Positions 1-7,845 of a DNA stretch of 18,609 nucleotides are shown here, in pieces. The notes below the pieces were generated by a model that worked only from the letters and a program-made list of their open reading frames with translations, ran no database searches and had not been told where the DNA came from. The position numbers and the translations under genes were made by a program. The DNA comes from Candidatus Omnitrophota bacterium. Its GTDB lineage: Bacteria > Omnitrophota > Gorgyraeia > Gygaellales > Profunditerraquicolaceae. Position 1 is the stretch's first letter; each line of letters opens with the position of its first letter. Location: NCBI GenBank assembly GCA_016938245.1, contig JAFGUY010000011.1, positions 1 to 18,609 of the forward strand, given 5' to 3'.

Positions 1-90
1 ACTCCTTTGGTCTTGCATCCGGGCTTCGGAATTGCCATGGAAGCGGGGGTAATATATTTTCTATTACTTTTACGTAGGTCAGTAAAATAG
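1..90 (+). CDS. Possible C-terminal end of an unidentified upstream gene (partial)
   Basis: Frame 1 is open from the left edge to a TAG stop at 88-90, giving about 29 residues that end in a hydrophobic stretch (GVIYFLLLL) and a basic tail (RRSVK). It stops 12 bases before hisB, as expected for a preceding operon gene. I do not recognise the peptide, and it does not look like the C-terminus of HisD or HisC, the usual neighbours. With so little sequence the reading frame itself is uncertain. Confidence 0.3.
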   Translation, partial: TPLVLHPGFGIAMEAGVIYFLLLLRRSVK

Positions 91-102
91 CAGGAGTTAA
101 AG

Positions 103-708
103 ATGAAAAATAGGATAGCTAATATAAAAAGAAAAACCAAAGAAACGGATATTTCTCTAAAGCTTAATATCGATGGAAGCGGGAGGGCCAAGATCGATAC
201 CGGTATCGGCATATTAGACCATATGCTGGAGCTCTTTGCTTTTCACGGGCTGATGGACTTGGATATAAAAGCCAAAGGAGACCTTAAGGTAGATATACAC
301 CACACTAATGAGGATATAGGGATTGTTTTAGGCCAGGCCTTTAAAAAGGCATTGGGAGATAAGAAAGGTATAAAGAGGTTTGGTTCTTCCTCTGTCCCTA
401 TGGAAGAAGTAGTTGCTACTGTGGTAGTTGATATAAGCGGCAGGCCGACGCATAGTTTTATCTTAGAAAAACCGGATACAGTTACAGAAGCTTGCGATGG
501 TTATGCATTGAAAGACGCCGGGCATTTCTTTGAAGGGTTAGCTAAACAGATGGGGATAAACATTAATATAAAAGTCAGCCCTGTAAACAGTGATTTGCAT
601 ACTACGCTTGAGCCTGTTTTTAAAGCCTTAGGCATAGCTTTGGACCAGGCAACTCAAGTTGACCCCAGAAGGAAGGGTATTCCTTCTACAAAGGGTGTTA
701 TTGACTAG
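103..708 (+). CDS. hisB: Imidazoleglycerol-phosphate dehydratase (HisB) with altered C-terminal active-site motif
   Basis: HisB removes water from imidazole glycerol phosphate to give imidazole acetol phosphate in histidine synthesis, using two manganese ions bound by His and Glu residues. The 201-residue length is normal for a monofunctional enzyme. The first half is canonical: GIGILDHMLELFAFHG with His40 and His48, and DIHHTNEDIGI with His66, His67 and Glu70. The second half is not. The family's LHI motif reads INI (Asn155 replaces His), and the HHxxE motif reads HTTLE (His166, Thr167, Glu170), preceded by two extra residues. The usual PMDxALAR reads PMEEVVAT. The C-terminal FKALGIAL, DPRR and PSTKG signatures are kept. 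The ATG start has a good ribosome-binding site, AGGAG at 92-96. The family assignment is firm; whether the enzyme is fully active is uncertain. Confidence 0.93.
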   Translation: MKNRIANIKRKTKETDISLKLNIDGSGRAKIDTGIGILDHMLELFAFHGLMDLDIKAKGDLKVDIHHTNEDIGIVLGQAFKKALGDKKGIKRFGSSSVPMEEVVATVVVDISGRPTHSFILEKPDTVTEACDGYALKDAGHFFEGLAKQMGININIKVSPVNSDLHTTLEPVFKALGIALDQATQVDPRRKGIPSTKGVID

Positions 709-712
709 GCCT

Positions 713-1324
713 ATGGTTGCCCTTATTGACTACGGGATGGGAAATATCCATAGCGTTAAAAAAGCGCTTGAGATCTGCGGCGGAAAAGTCTTAGTTACTA
801 ATAATCCTGAAGATGTTTTAGCTGCCGAGAAAATTGTTTTACCCGGAGTAGGTGCATTTGATGATGCGATGCGCGAGTTAGAAAAACAGGGATTAGCTTT
901 GGTTATAAAAAATGCGGTAAAAAACAATAAGCCCTTTTTGGGGATTTGCTTAGGCATGCAGCTTCTGTTTGAAAAAAGCGAGGAGGCAAAGGCAAAGAAG
1001 GGTTTAGGCATATTAAAGGGAGTGGTGAAGAAAATACCAAAGGGAGATTTTAAGGTTCCGCATATGGGATGGAATCAGATAAAAATAAATAAAGAAGATA
1101 ACTGTCCTTTATTGGACGGTATTATAGACGGCGCTTACGTTTATTTCTGCCATTCGTATTATCCGGTGCCGCATGAAATAAAAGTTATCGCCGCAACAAC
1201 CGAACATGGCATTAACTTTACAAGTATTGTCCATAAAAAAAGCGTGTACGGCGCGCAGTTTCACCCTGAGAAGAGTCAGGGTGTTGGCCTTAAAATTATA
1301 GATAATTTTTTAAAAGTATGCTGA
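713..1324 (+). CDS. hisH: Imidazole glycerol phosphate synthase, glutamine amidotransferase subunit (HisH)
   Basis: HisH releases ammonia from glutamine and passes it to HisF, which uses it to form imidazole glycerol phosphate and AICAR. This is a class I amidotransferase of 203 residues. It shows the nucleophile elbow GICLGMQ (Cys79), the PGVGAFDDAM loop, PHMGWN, and the C-terminal QFHPEKSQ with catalytic His184 and Glu186. An upstream in-frame TTG at 659 would add 18 residues from inside hisB that match nothing. The ATG at 713 puts the family's usual start, MVALIDYGMGN, at the N-terminus and lies 4 bases after the hisB stop. There is no strong ribosome-binding site, so translation probably depends on coupling to hisB. 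It overlaps hisA by 7 bases. Its partner HisF is encoded two genes downstream. Confidence 0.96.
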   Translation: MVALIDYGMGNIHSVKKALEICGGKVLVTNNPEDVLAAEKIVLPGVGAFDDAMRELEKQGLALVIKNAVKNNKPFLGICLGMQLLFEKSEEAKAKKGLGILKGVVKKIPKGDFKVPHMGWNQIKINKEDNCPLLDGIIDGAYVYFCHSYYPVPHEIKVIAATTEHGINFTSIVHKKSVYGAQFHPEKSQGVGLKIIDNFLKVC

Positions 1325-2037
1325 TAATCCCGGCGATAGATTTAAAAGACGGAGCTGTAGTAAGATTTGTTCAGGGCAGGTTTAATAAGAAGGTTTACTC
1401 CAATGATCCGGTTAAAGTTGCCCGGCAGTGGGTAAGCCAGGGCGCTCAATTTCTGCATATCGTAGACCTAGACGGTGCATTTAGCGGGTCCCCTAAGAAT
1501 TTAAAGTTGCTTAAAGAAATTGTAAAAGCGGTATCTGTCCCGGTAGAGTTTGGCGGAGGAGTAAGGAATTTACAGGCAGTAAAAGATATACTTAAGATAG
1601 GTGTAGCAAAGGTTGTGCTTGGGACTAAAGCTGTGGAGGATGAGGCTTTCTTAAAAAAAGCCTTCTTAAATTTTAAACACAGGATTATTGTAGGCGTTGA
1701 CGCTAAAAAAGGAAAAGTTATGGTCAGGGGCTGGAAAAAAGGTTATAAGAATACCGACGCTGTAAAATTCTGCCTGTCTTTGAAGAAAACCGGTTTTAAC
1801 GAAATAATCTACACCGATACCTTAAAAGACGGGACTTTGCAAGGGCCGAATATAAAAGAGATAAAGAAGATATTAAAGGTTACGGGCCTTAAGGTGGTTG
1901 CTTCAGGGGGAATATCTAAATTAGGTGATTTAGGCAAGTTAAGAAAACTGGAGAAGGAAGGCTTGAAAGCGGCAATAATCGGCAAAGCCCTTTATGAAGG
2001 GAAGTTTACTTTGTCTCAGGCTTTAAAATTCTCCTAA
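1318..2037 (+). CDS. hisA: ProFAR isomerase (HisA)
   Basis: HisA opens the ribose ring of ProFAR to give PRFAR, the substrate of the HisF/HisH complex, by an Amadori rearrangement. The 239 residues form a half-barrel-repeat TIM barrel typical of the family. Visible marks are the N-terminal IIPAIDLKDG with catalytic Asp8, VEFGGGVRN near residue 80, GVDAKKGKV with Asp128, YTDTLKDGTLQGPN (165-178), and the phosphate-binding ASGGIS loop. It resembles HisF, but the N-terminal motif and the GxVxVRGW segment identify HisA. It overlaps hisH by 7 bases. A dual HisA/TrpF (PriA-like) activity cannot be excluded, because trpF is not in the window, but nothing in the sequence demands it. Confidence 0.95.
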   Translation: MLIIPAIDLKDGAVVRFVQGRFNKKVYSNDPVKVARQWVSQGAQFLHIVDLDGAFSGSPKNLKLLKEIVKAVSVPVEFGGGVRNLQAVKDILKIGVAKVVLGTKAVEDEAFLKKAFLNFKHRIIVGVDAKKGKVMVRGWKKGYKNTDAVKFCLSLKKTGFNEIIYTDTLKDGTLQGPNIKEIKKILKVTGLKVVASGGISKLGDLGKLRKLEKEGLKAAIIGKALYEGKFTLSQALKFS

Positions 2038-2051
2038 AAAAAGGGGGTAGC

Positions 2052-2492
2052 ATGTTGCGTAAAGTATTTTTAGGGTTAATAACAGTTGCGTTTTTGGTTT
2101 CTTTGAGCGGTTGCGCTACTTTTGGGAAAAAGAAGGATTTAGAGACTCAGGGATTAAAAAACGAGATTTCCGCTTTAGAGACGCAGTTACAGAATAAAGA
2201 CCGTGAAATACTTACTCTTAGAGAAGATTTAGACAGGGTAATGCAGGAAAGAATAGTCCCTGTTAAAGAGCAGGTTAGTATTGAGCCAAAATCTAGGCCT
2301 AATGCCAAGCAGGTACAAATGGCCTTAAGGAACGCAGGTTATAACCCCGGAAAGATTGACGGGCGCATGGGTAAACAGACCCGTGAGGCAATCAGGTCAT
2401 TCCAGGGTGCGAACAATCTTGTTGCCGACGGTAAAGTAGGAAAAAAGACCTGGGAGTTGTTAAGGAATTATCTGGAGAAGAAGGCAAAATAA
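2052..2492 (+). CDS. Lipoprotein with coiled coil and peptidoglycan-binding (PG_binding_1) domain
   Basis: This 146-residue protein has a lipoprotein signal peptide: basic MLRK, a hydrophobic core, and the lipobox LSGC with Cys21 as the lipidated residue. Residues about 30-67 are rich in heptad-like Leu, Glu and Lys and are probably a coiled coil. Residues about 86-140 match the PG_binding_1 fold, with VQMALRNAGYNPGKIDG, then TREAIRSFQ, and DGKVGKKTWELL. The likely role is anchoring to, or sensing, the cell wall from a membrane. No catalytic domain is present. It sits between hisA and hisF, 14 bases after hisA and directly abutting hisF, which is odd for a cell-envelope protein. A G-rich ribosome-binding site (GGGGG, about 2042-2047) precedes the ATG. 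The precise function is unknown. Confidence 0.9.
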   Translation: MLRKVFLGLITVAFLVSLSGCATFGKKKDLETQGLKNEISALETQLQNKDREILTLREDLDRVMQERIVPVKEQVSIEPKSRPNAKQVQMALRNAGYNPGKIDGRMGKQTREAIRSFQGANNLVADGKVGKKTWELLRNYLEKKAK

Positions 2493-3248
2493 ATGCTTGC
2501 CAAACGAATCATCCCCTGTCTTGATATTAAAGATGGCAGGGTGGTTAAAGGTGTAAAGTTTGTGGGTTTAAAAGACGCCGGAGACCCGGTTGAAGTAGCT
2601 AAAGCCTATGATGCCCAAAAGGCGGATGAGCTTACTTTTCTTGACATAACCGCAAGTTTTGAGAAGCGTAAAACACTCTGCGGACTGGTAGAAAGAATCG
2701 CTTCCAATATTTTTACGCCTTTTACTGTCGGCGGCGGGGTTGCGGATATTGATGATATACGTGACCTCTTAAATGCCGGTGCGGAAAAAGTATCCGTAAA
2801 TACTCAGGCAGTCAAATTTCCGCAATTATTATCGGATGCTGTGAAAAAGTTTGGCAGCCAGTGTATAGTGCTGGCGATTGATGCGAAGAAATGTTCCTTA
2901 GGCTGGGAAGTTTATATAAACGGCGGCCGGACTCCTACGGGCATAGATGCTTTGGAATGGGCAAAAAAAGGGGCAGGTTTAGGCGCCGGAGAGATACTCT
3001 TAACGAGTATGGATTTTGACGGGACTAAGGATGGTTACGATTTAGATTTAACTGATGCGGTATCTAAAGCAGTAAATATACCGGTTGTTGCTTCAGGCGG
3101 CGCAGGAAAGCTTGAAGATTTTTACAATTGTTTCGCGAAAACTAAAGCCGATGCAGCTTTAGCCGCCTCAATTTTTCATTACGGAGAGTATTCTGTGGGA
3201 GAGGTAAAAGAATATTTAAGGGAGAAAGGTATTTTAATAAGGCTATGA
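2493..3248 (+). CDS. hisF: Imidazole glycerol phosphate synthase, cyclase subunit (HisF)
   Basis: HisF uses ammonia delivered by HisH to convert PRFAR into imidazole glycerol phosphate and AICAR. The 251-residue TIM barrel carries the two catalytic aspartates at the usual places, Asp11 in IIPCLDIKDG and Asp130 in LAIDAKK. Other family signatures are TVGGGV (78-83), NGGRTPTGIDALEW, GEILLTSMD and VVASGGAG near the end. The ATG directly follows the TAA of the lipoprotein gene, with no spacer. The last four bases (ATGA) overlap the hisI start, so hisF and hisI are almost certainly translationally coupled. All key residues appear intact. Confidence 0.97.
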   Translation: MLAKRIIPCLDIKDGRVVKGVKFVGLKDAGDPVEVAKAYDAQKADELTFLDITASFEKRKTLCGLVERIASNIFTPFTVGGGVADIDDIRDLLNAGAEKVSVNTQAVKFPQLLSDAVKKFGSQCIVLAIDAKKCSLGWEVYINGGRTPTGIDALEWAKKGAGLGAGEILLTSMDFDGTKDGYDLDLTDAVSKAVNIPVVASGGAGKLEDFYNCFAKTKADAALAASIFHYGEYSVGEVKEYLREKGILIRL

Positions 3249-3586
3249 AAGATAAGAAAAAGTTTAATATCAATTCCTTAAAGTTTGACCAGAAAGGTTT
3301 GATCCCGGCGATTGTGCAGGATTATAAGACTAAAGAAGTGCTTATGGTCGCTTACATGAATAAGGAGTCTTTGCGCTGGACGCTAAAGACAGATAAAACG
3401 TGTTTTTGGTCGCGTTCGCGTAAAGAATATTGGGTGAAGGGCCAGACTTCAGGGTGCTTCCAGTTTGTTAAATCCGTATTTTATGATTGCGATATGGACA
3501 CGCTTTTAATTAAAGTCAGGCAAGTAGGAGCTGCCTGCCATACAGGTAAAAGGTCCTGTTTTTACAGATGTATACCCCGAATTTAA
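3245..3586 (+). CDS. hisI: Phosphoribosyl-AMP cyclohydrolase (HisI, monofunctional)
   Basis: HisI opens the adenine ring of phosphoribosyl-AMP, an early step of histidine synthesis. At 113 residues it is the cyclohydrolase domain alone, without the fused HisE pyrophosphohydrolase seen in many bacteria, and no hisE is in the window. Metal-binding features are the DCDMD cluster (Asp81, Cys82, Asp83, Asp85) and ACHTGKRSCF (Cys98, Cys105). WSRSRKEYWVKG and SGC are also typical. It begins in an ATGA overlap with hisF and ends 19 bases inside trpE, so it is part of one tightly packed transcript. The short basic tail after SCFYR is normal. Confidence 0.96.
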   Translation: MKDKKKFNINSLKFDQKGLIPAIVQDYKTKEVLMVAYMNKESLRWTLKTDKTCFWSRSRKEYWVKGQTSGCFQFVKSVFYDCDMDTLLIKVRQVGAACHTGKRSCFYRCIPRI

Positions 3587-5052
3587 AAGAGTTCTTAAAA
3601 TTAAGCAGGAAGAATAACGTTATCCCGGTTTATAAGGAGATAAACGCTGATCTTGATACACCGGTCTCCGCATTCCTTAAAATAAGAAATAACGGTTATG
3701 CTTTTTTGCTGGAGTCGGTGGAGGGGCAGGAAAAGCTTGCGCGTTATTCTTTCTTAGGCGTAGCTCCGGGTTTAATATTTAAGTCTAAAGGAAGAAGTAT
3801 TGAAATAACTTATGCCTCGGGTAAACGCAGGAAGTTCTTAACCAATTCTTCTCCTCTAGACGAGGCAAAAAATATCATGCGTGAATTTAAAAGCCCGCGC
3901 CTTAAGGGCCTTCCGCGTTTTTCAGGAGGGTTAGTCGGGTTTATCGGTTATGATATGGTAAGGTTTTTTGAAAAGATACCGGATAAGAATCGTGATGAGC
4001 TTAACCTGCCGGATTGCGTGCTTATGCTCATGGATACGATTCTGGTATTTGACCATGTTAAACATACGATAAAAATAGTGAGTAACGCTATATTGCCTAA
4101 AAAACGCAATCTTTCGTTAGTTGAGAGGTCAAGGATTTATAATAATTCTTTAAAAAGAATAGATAGGCTATACGCGCAGTTCTGCCGGCCTTTTAAGGAA
4201 AAGGATCTTTTAAACGGCAAGAAACCGGCTGGTAGCCCTTCTTCTAATTTCACCAAGAAAAGATTTGAGAGAATAGTTACTCAAGCAAAAAAATACATTA
4301 AAGAAGGTGATATCATTCAGGTTGTCTTATCGCAGCGTTTTACAATAAAGATCGATAAGGATCCGTTTACTATTTACAGGTCTTTGCGTAGCCTAAACCC
4401 CTCGCCCTATATGTATTTTTTAAGATTAAAAGAACTGACCTTTGTAGGCGCTTCTCCTGAAATGCTGGTACGTTGCGAAGACGGAATAATCCAGACCCGG
4501 CCGATTGCCGGGACTAGGCCGCGGGGGAAGGACGAGAAAGAAGATGCGCAATTAGCTTCCGAGTTGATTAAAGACAGGAAAGAGCGCGCAGAACATCTTA
4601 TGCTTGTAGATTTAGGCAGGAATGATTTAGGGAGAGTAAGCCGTACCGGCAGTGTGGCTTTGAACGAGTTTATGAATATTGAAAAATATTCTCATGTAAT
4701 GCATCTGGTAAGCGAGGTAAAGGGGATACTCGATAAAAACCGCTACGATATTTATGATGTCTTAAAATCAACTTTTCCTGCGGGGACAGTATCAGGAAGC
4801 CCTAAGATCCGGGCAATGGAGATAATCGACGAATTAGAGAATACCTGCAGAGGGCCCTATGCGGGTTGTGTGGGGTATTTTAGTTTCTTACATAATATGG
4901 ATACTTGTATTACTATAAGGACAATATTAATCAAAGGAAAAAAGGCTTATGTTCAGGCCGGGGCAGGAATCGTAGCGGATTCTATTCCTCATAGGGAATA
5001 TACCGAGACAGTAAATAAGGCCAGGGCTTTAATAGAAGCAATTACTAACTAA
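3568..5052 (+). CDS. trpE: Anthranilate synthase component I (TrpE)
   Basis: TrpE converts chorismate to anthranilate, the first committed step to tryptophan, using ammonia supplied by the TrpG subunit. The 494-residue protein has the N-terminal domain with the LLES tryptophan-binding motif (AFLLESVEG), which suggests feedback inhibition is kept. The C-terminal chorismate-binding domain shows IQVVLSQRF, SPEMLVR, QTRPIAGTRPRG, DLGRNDLGRV, HVMHLVSEV, AGTVSGSPKIRAMEI and YAGCVGYF. LLES and the N-terminal form MYTPNLKEFLKL favour TrpE over the related PabB. It overlaps hisI by 19 bases. The usual downstream trpG is absent; rpsP follows instead. The glutaminase subunit must be encoded elsewhere, or be shared with PabA. 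Confidence 0.95.
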   Translation: MYTPNLKEFLKLSRKNNVIPVYKEINADLDTPVSAFLKIRNNGYAFLLESVEGQEKLARYSFLGVAPGLIFKSKGRSIEITYASGKRRKFLTNSSPLDEAKNIMREFKSPRLKGLPRFSGGLVGFIGYDMVRFFEKIPDKNRDELNLPDCVLMLMDTILVFDHVKHTIKIVSNAILPKKRNLSLVERSRIYNNSLKRIDRLYAQFCRPFKEKDLLNGKKPAGSPSSNFTKKRFERIVTQAKKYIKEGDIIQVVLSQRFTIKIDKDPFTIYRSLRSLNPSPYMYFLRLKELTFVGASPEMLVRCEDGIIQTRPIAGTRPRGKDEKEDAQLASELIKDRKERAEHLMLVDLGRNDLGRVSRTGSVALNEFMNIEKYSHVMHLVSEVKGILDKNRYDIYDVLKSTFPAGTVSGSPKIRAMEIIDELENTCRGPYAGCVGYFSFLHNMDTCITIRTILIKGKKAYVQAGAGIVADSIPHREYTETVNKARALIEAITN

Positions 5053-5060
5053 TAAGGAGG
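5053..5060 (+). promoter_or_regulatory. Strong Shine-Dalgarno site of rpsP
   Basis: TAAGGAGG lies 6 bases before the rpsP ATG and is a near-perfect complement of the 16S rRNA 3' end. It is the strongest ribosome-binding site in the window, in keeping with a highly expressed ribosomal protein in the middle of a polycistronic message. Confidence 0.85.
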
Positions 5061-5066
5061 AAGTAG

Positions 5067-5315
5067 ATGGCATTGCGTATAAGGTTAAGAAGAATCGGCA
5101 AAAATCCTAAAGGAAAACCGCATTTTAGGATTTCAGTCTTGGATGAGCGCAAAGGACGGGATGGAAGAGTCCTGGAAGAATTAGGATTCTACAGCCCTTT
5201 AACCGGAGAATCAAGGGTAAATAAAGAAAAGGCTAAAGCATGGATTAAAAATGGCGCCCAGCCTTCGGTTACGGTAAAAAATTTATTAAAACAAACTATC
5301 AGGCAGGAGGGATAA
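5067..5315 (+). CDS. rpsP: 30S ribosomal protein S16
   Basis: S16 is a small-subunit ribosomal protein needed for 30S assembly. The 82 residues start with the family signature MALRIRLRRIGKNPKGKPHFRI and continue with VLDERKGRDGRVLEELGFYSP and WIKNGAQPSVTVKNLL, all typical. It starts 14 bases after trpE, behind a very strong ribosome-binding site. In many bacteria rpsP is followed by a KH-domain gene, rimM, trmD and rplS. None of these is here, and yajC follows after 3 bases. Length and sequence show no abnormality. Confidence 0.97.
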   Translation: MALRIRLRRIGKNPKGKPHFRISVLDERKGRDGRVLEELGFYSPLTGESRVNKEKAKAWIKNGAQPSVTVKNLLKQTIRQEG

Positions 5316-5318
5316 AAA

Positions 5319-5594
5319 ATGCAGCCACAGGCAGCTAATCCAATAATGAATTTAGCTCCATTAACGCTTATATTTGTAATCTTTTACTTTATGCTTATCA
5401 GGCCGCAGAGGCAGAAGGAAAAAGAACACCAGAAGATGTTAGGCAATATGGCCAAAAACGATGAGGTGGTTACTACCGGCGGGATACACGGGACGATTAT
5501 TAATGTTAAAGATAAAACAGTTACCTTAAGGATAGACGAAAACGTCAAGATAGAGATTGAAAAGAATTGTATAGCCTATATTAAGAAGGGTTAA
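5319..5594 (+). CDS. yajC: Sec translocase accessory subunit YajC
   Basis: YajC is a small inner-membrane protein that associates with SecDF in protein export. The 91 residues show one transmembrane helix (about 10-27, LAPLTLIFVIFYFMLI) ending in the hallmark RPQRQKEKEHQKML. The cytoplasmic tail carries the conserved GDxVVTTGGIHGTI pattern, here KNDEVVTTGGIHGTI, and ends in a basic tail. A ribosome-binding site, AGGAGG, overlaps the end of rpsP. The gene lies directly before secDF, the standard yajC-secD-secF order. Confidence 0.96.
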   Translation: MQPQAANPIMNLAPLTLIFVIFYFMLIRPQRQKEKEHQKMLGNMAKNDEVVTTGGIHGTIINVKDKTVTLRIDENVKIEIEKNCIAYIKKG

Positions 5595-5619
5595 AGCAAG
5601 CCCTTTGGAGAGATTATCG

Positions 5620-7842
5620 ATGGAGAAGAGAGTTTTATATAAGTCTATTTTTATTATCGCAGTTATAGCCCTGTGTGCTTATTTTGCCTTTCCTTTTGAA
5701 AAAAGGATAAATTTAGGGCTGGATTTACAGGGTGGTATGCAGCTTTTGCTAAAAGTAGATACCGCTAATATCCCTGATAGTTCCAAAGAGGCGGTTACGG
5801 ATTTGGCGATTGAGAAATTAAGAAGCAGGATTGATGACCTTGGGGTAAGCGAGCCCTCTATACAAAGGCATGGGATCGATGAAATACTGGTTCAGCTCCC
5901 CGGTATAGCCGATAGAGAACGCGCGTTATCCAAGCTCGGGCAGACAGGGCTTTTAGAGTTTAAAATAGTCTCTTCGGATATAGAGAAGTTAAGGTTGGCT
6001 TTAAGCGGGAATATCCCGGACGGGTATGAGCTTAAATACACCAAAGATGATTCCGAACCTTTGCTTCTTGAGAAAGAGGCGGTGTTATCAGGAGATGCAT
6101 TGAGCGATGCGATGGTAAGTTTTAGCCAGGCTGATTTTGGCGGACAAGTTGTCTCTTTGCGTTTTAACAGCGAGGGCGCAAAGAAATTCGCACAGGTTAC
6201 TGCGGCAAATGTAGGAAGAAGGCTGGCGATCGTCCTTGACGGGAAAGTGCAGTCTGCGCCGAATATAAGAGAAGCTATTCCCTTGGGAGAAGCGGTTATT
6301 ACCGGGCATTTTACCATTGAGCAGGCGCAGGATTTAGCAAAAATACTTAAACACGGAAAATTACCGGCGGCAATTATTGTAGAAGAAGAGAGGACTATTG
6401 GGCCGCTTTTGGGAAAAGATTCAATTGCTAAAGGCATTAACGCAACGCTTGTAGGTATTGTTCTGGTTTTGCTATTTATGGTAGTTTACTATTTACTCGC
6501 CGGGATTGTTGCGGATATAGCTTTAGTTTTGAACCTTTTAATGATTTTAGGGTGCTTGGGGATGCTCCCTTATTTATTCGGGGCTTCGGTTGCTACTTTA
6601 ACCTTGCCCGGCATTGCAGGCGTGATTCTGTCTTTAGGCATGGCTGTAGATGCAAATGTTTTAATTAATGAACGTATTCGCGAAGAACTTTCTTTGGGCA
6701 AGAGCCTGCGGAGCGCCATATCCAACGGCTATTCCCGTGCATTTACCGCGATACTTGATTCAAATATCACTACCCTCTTTGCGGCAATTATACTTATTTC
6801 TATCGGGACAGGTGCGATTAAGGGGTTCGGAGTAACTTTGACTATCGGTATCATCGCGAGTATGTTTACCGCGATAGTAGTAACCCGCACCATACTAGAG
6901 ATTCTTCTTGCGCTTAGGGTACTTAAAAATTCTCTTCCTATGCTTAAATTAATCGGCGAGACAAAATTTAATTTTATCAGCAAACGCAGGATATTTTATT
7001 TTATTTCTTTAGCCGTAATTATCACAAGTTTAGTTTTTTACTTTAAGAAAGGGAGCGATGTTTACGGCATTGATTTTGCCGGAGGGCAGGTTCAGGAGTA
7101 TAGCTTTAAAGATGCGCCGGATATAGATAAGCTGCGCAGCGTCCTTAATGAGGTTGGCTTAGGCGGGGCAATTATACAGCAATTTAAAGAGAACCCTAAG
7201 ATAGTTTCCATACGCACAAACGAAGATAAATCCGGCGAACTTCTTTTAAAGCTTAAAGATGCCCTTCCGGGAAACAATATTGAAGTTTTAAAAATTGAGA
7301 GCGTAGGGCCGGTTGCCGGCAAGCATTTAAGGAATAAAGCGGTTTGGGCTTTGATCTGGGCATTGATTGTTATATTGATTTATATGGCTTTCAGATTTAA
7401 GCATTTTAACTTTGCCTTTGCCGGGATAGTGGCGCTTATACATGATGTGATCGTAGCTTTAGGTTTTCTGATTATAACCGGCCGTTCAATTGACCTTTTA
7501 AGTATTACCGCCTTTCTTACTATAGCCGGTTATTCTATCAATGATACTATTGTTATATACGATCGTGTAAGGGAGAATATGCGGTTAAACCGGAAGCTTA
7601 GCCTTTATGAGCTTATTAATTTAAGCGTAAACCAGACGCTCTCCAGGACTATACTTACTACCGGCCTTACTTTGCTGGTGGTAGTAGCTATATTTATATA
7701 CGGCGGCGCAGTATTGAATAATTTTGCCTTTACACTATTGGTAGGATTTATCGCCGGTGTATACTCTACTGTTTTTATCGCCTCGCCGCTTGTTCTGGCA
7801 TTAGGTAAAAGAGGCCCTAATAATATTAAGATAAAGGCATAA
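5620..7842 (+). CDS. secDF: Fused protein-export membrane protein SecDF
   Basis: SecDF uses the proton gradient to help pull proteins across the membrane after SecYEG/SecA. SecD and SecF are joined in one polypeptide of 740 residues. The SecD half has a first helix (about 6-23), the LGLDLQGGMQLLLKV motif (32-45), a large periplasmic P1 region, and a membrane block (about 275-435) containing SLGMAVDANVLINERIREEL with the conserved Asp344. The SecF half starts near residue 450 and has GIDFAGG, VGPVAG, IHDVIVALG and AGYSINDTIVIYDRVREN. About 12 helices are expected. A TTG at 5605 would add five residues. The ATG at 5620 has GGAG 9 bases upstream, so it is preferred. Separate secD and secF genes are common; fusions occur in Bacillus and some other groups. 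Confidence 0.95.
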   Translation: MEKRVLYKSIFIIAVIALCAYFAFPFEKRINLGLDLQGGMQLLLKVDTANIPDSSKEAVTDLAIEKLRSRIDDLGVSEPSIQRHGIDEILVQLPGIADRERALSKLGQTGLLEFKIVSSDIEKLRLALSGNIPDGYELKYTKDDSEPLLLEKEAVLSGDALSDAMVSFSQADFGGQVVSLRFNSEGAKKFAQVTAANVGRRLAIVLDGKVQSAPNIREAIPLGEAVITGHFTIEQAQDLAKILKHGKLPAAIIVEEERTIGPLLGKDSIAKGINATLVGIVLVLLFMVVYYLLAGIVADIALVLNLLMILGCLGMLPYLFGASVATLTLPGIAGVILSLGMAVDANVLINERIREELSLGKSLRSAISNGYSRAFTAILDSNITTLFAAIILISIGTGAIKGFGVTLTIGIIASMFTAIVVTRTILEILLALRVLKNSLPMLKLIGETKFNFISKRRIFYFISLAVIITSLVFYFKKGSDVYGIDFAGGQVQEYSFKDAPDIDKLRSVLNEVGLGGAIIQQFKENPKIVSIRTNEDKSGELLLKLKDALPGNNIEVLKIESVGPVAGKHLRNKAVWALIWALIVILIYMAFRFKHFNFAFAGIVALIHDVIVALGFLIITGRSIDLLSITAFLTIAGYSINDTIVIYDRVRENMRLNRKLSLYELINLSVNQTLSRTILTTGLTLLVVVAIFIYGGAVLNNFAFTLLVGFIAGVYSTVFIASPLVLALGKRGPNNIKIKA

Positions 7843-7845
7843 TTT

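Noticed and set aside
659..712. N-terminal extension of HisH from a TTG start
   Set aside because: The 18 extra residues are hisB sequence read in another frame and match no HisH; the ATG at 713 gives the family's usual N-terminus.
2052..2492. Peptidoglycan hydrolase activity for the lipoprotein
   Set aside because: Only a binding domain is visible; no amidase, transglycosylase or peptidase motif is present.
5605..5619. SecDF starting at TTG 5605
   Set aside because: The ATG at 5620 has a GGAG at proper distance, while the TTG has none.
5892..6437. Long open frame on the - strand inside secDF
   Set aside because: It is the complement of a well-conserved SecD region, has no family resemblance and no ribosome-binding site. 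The other - strand frames in the window were dismissed for the same reason.
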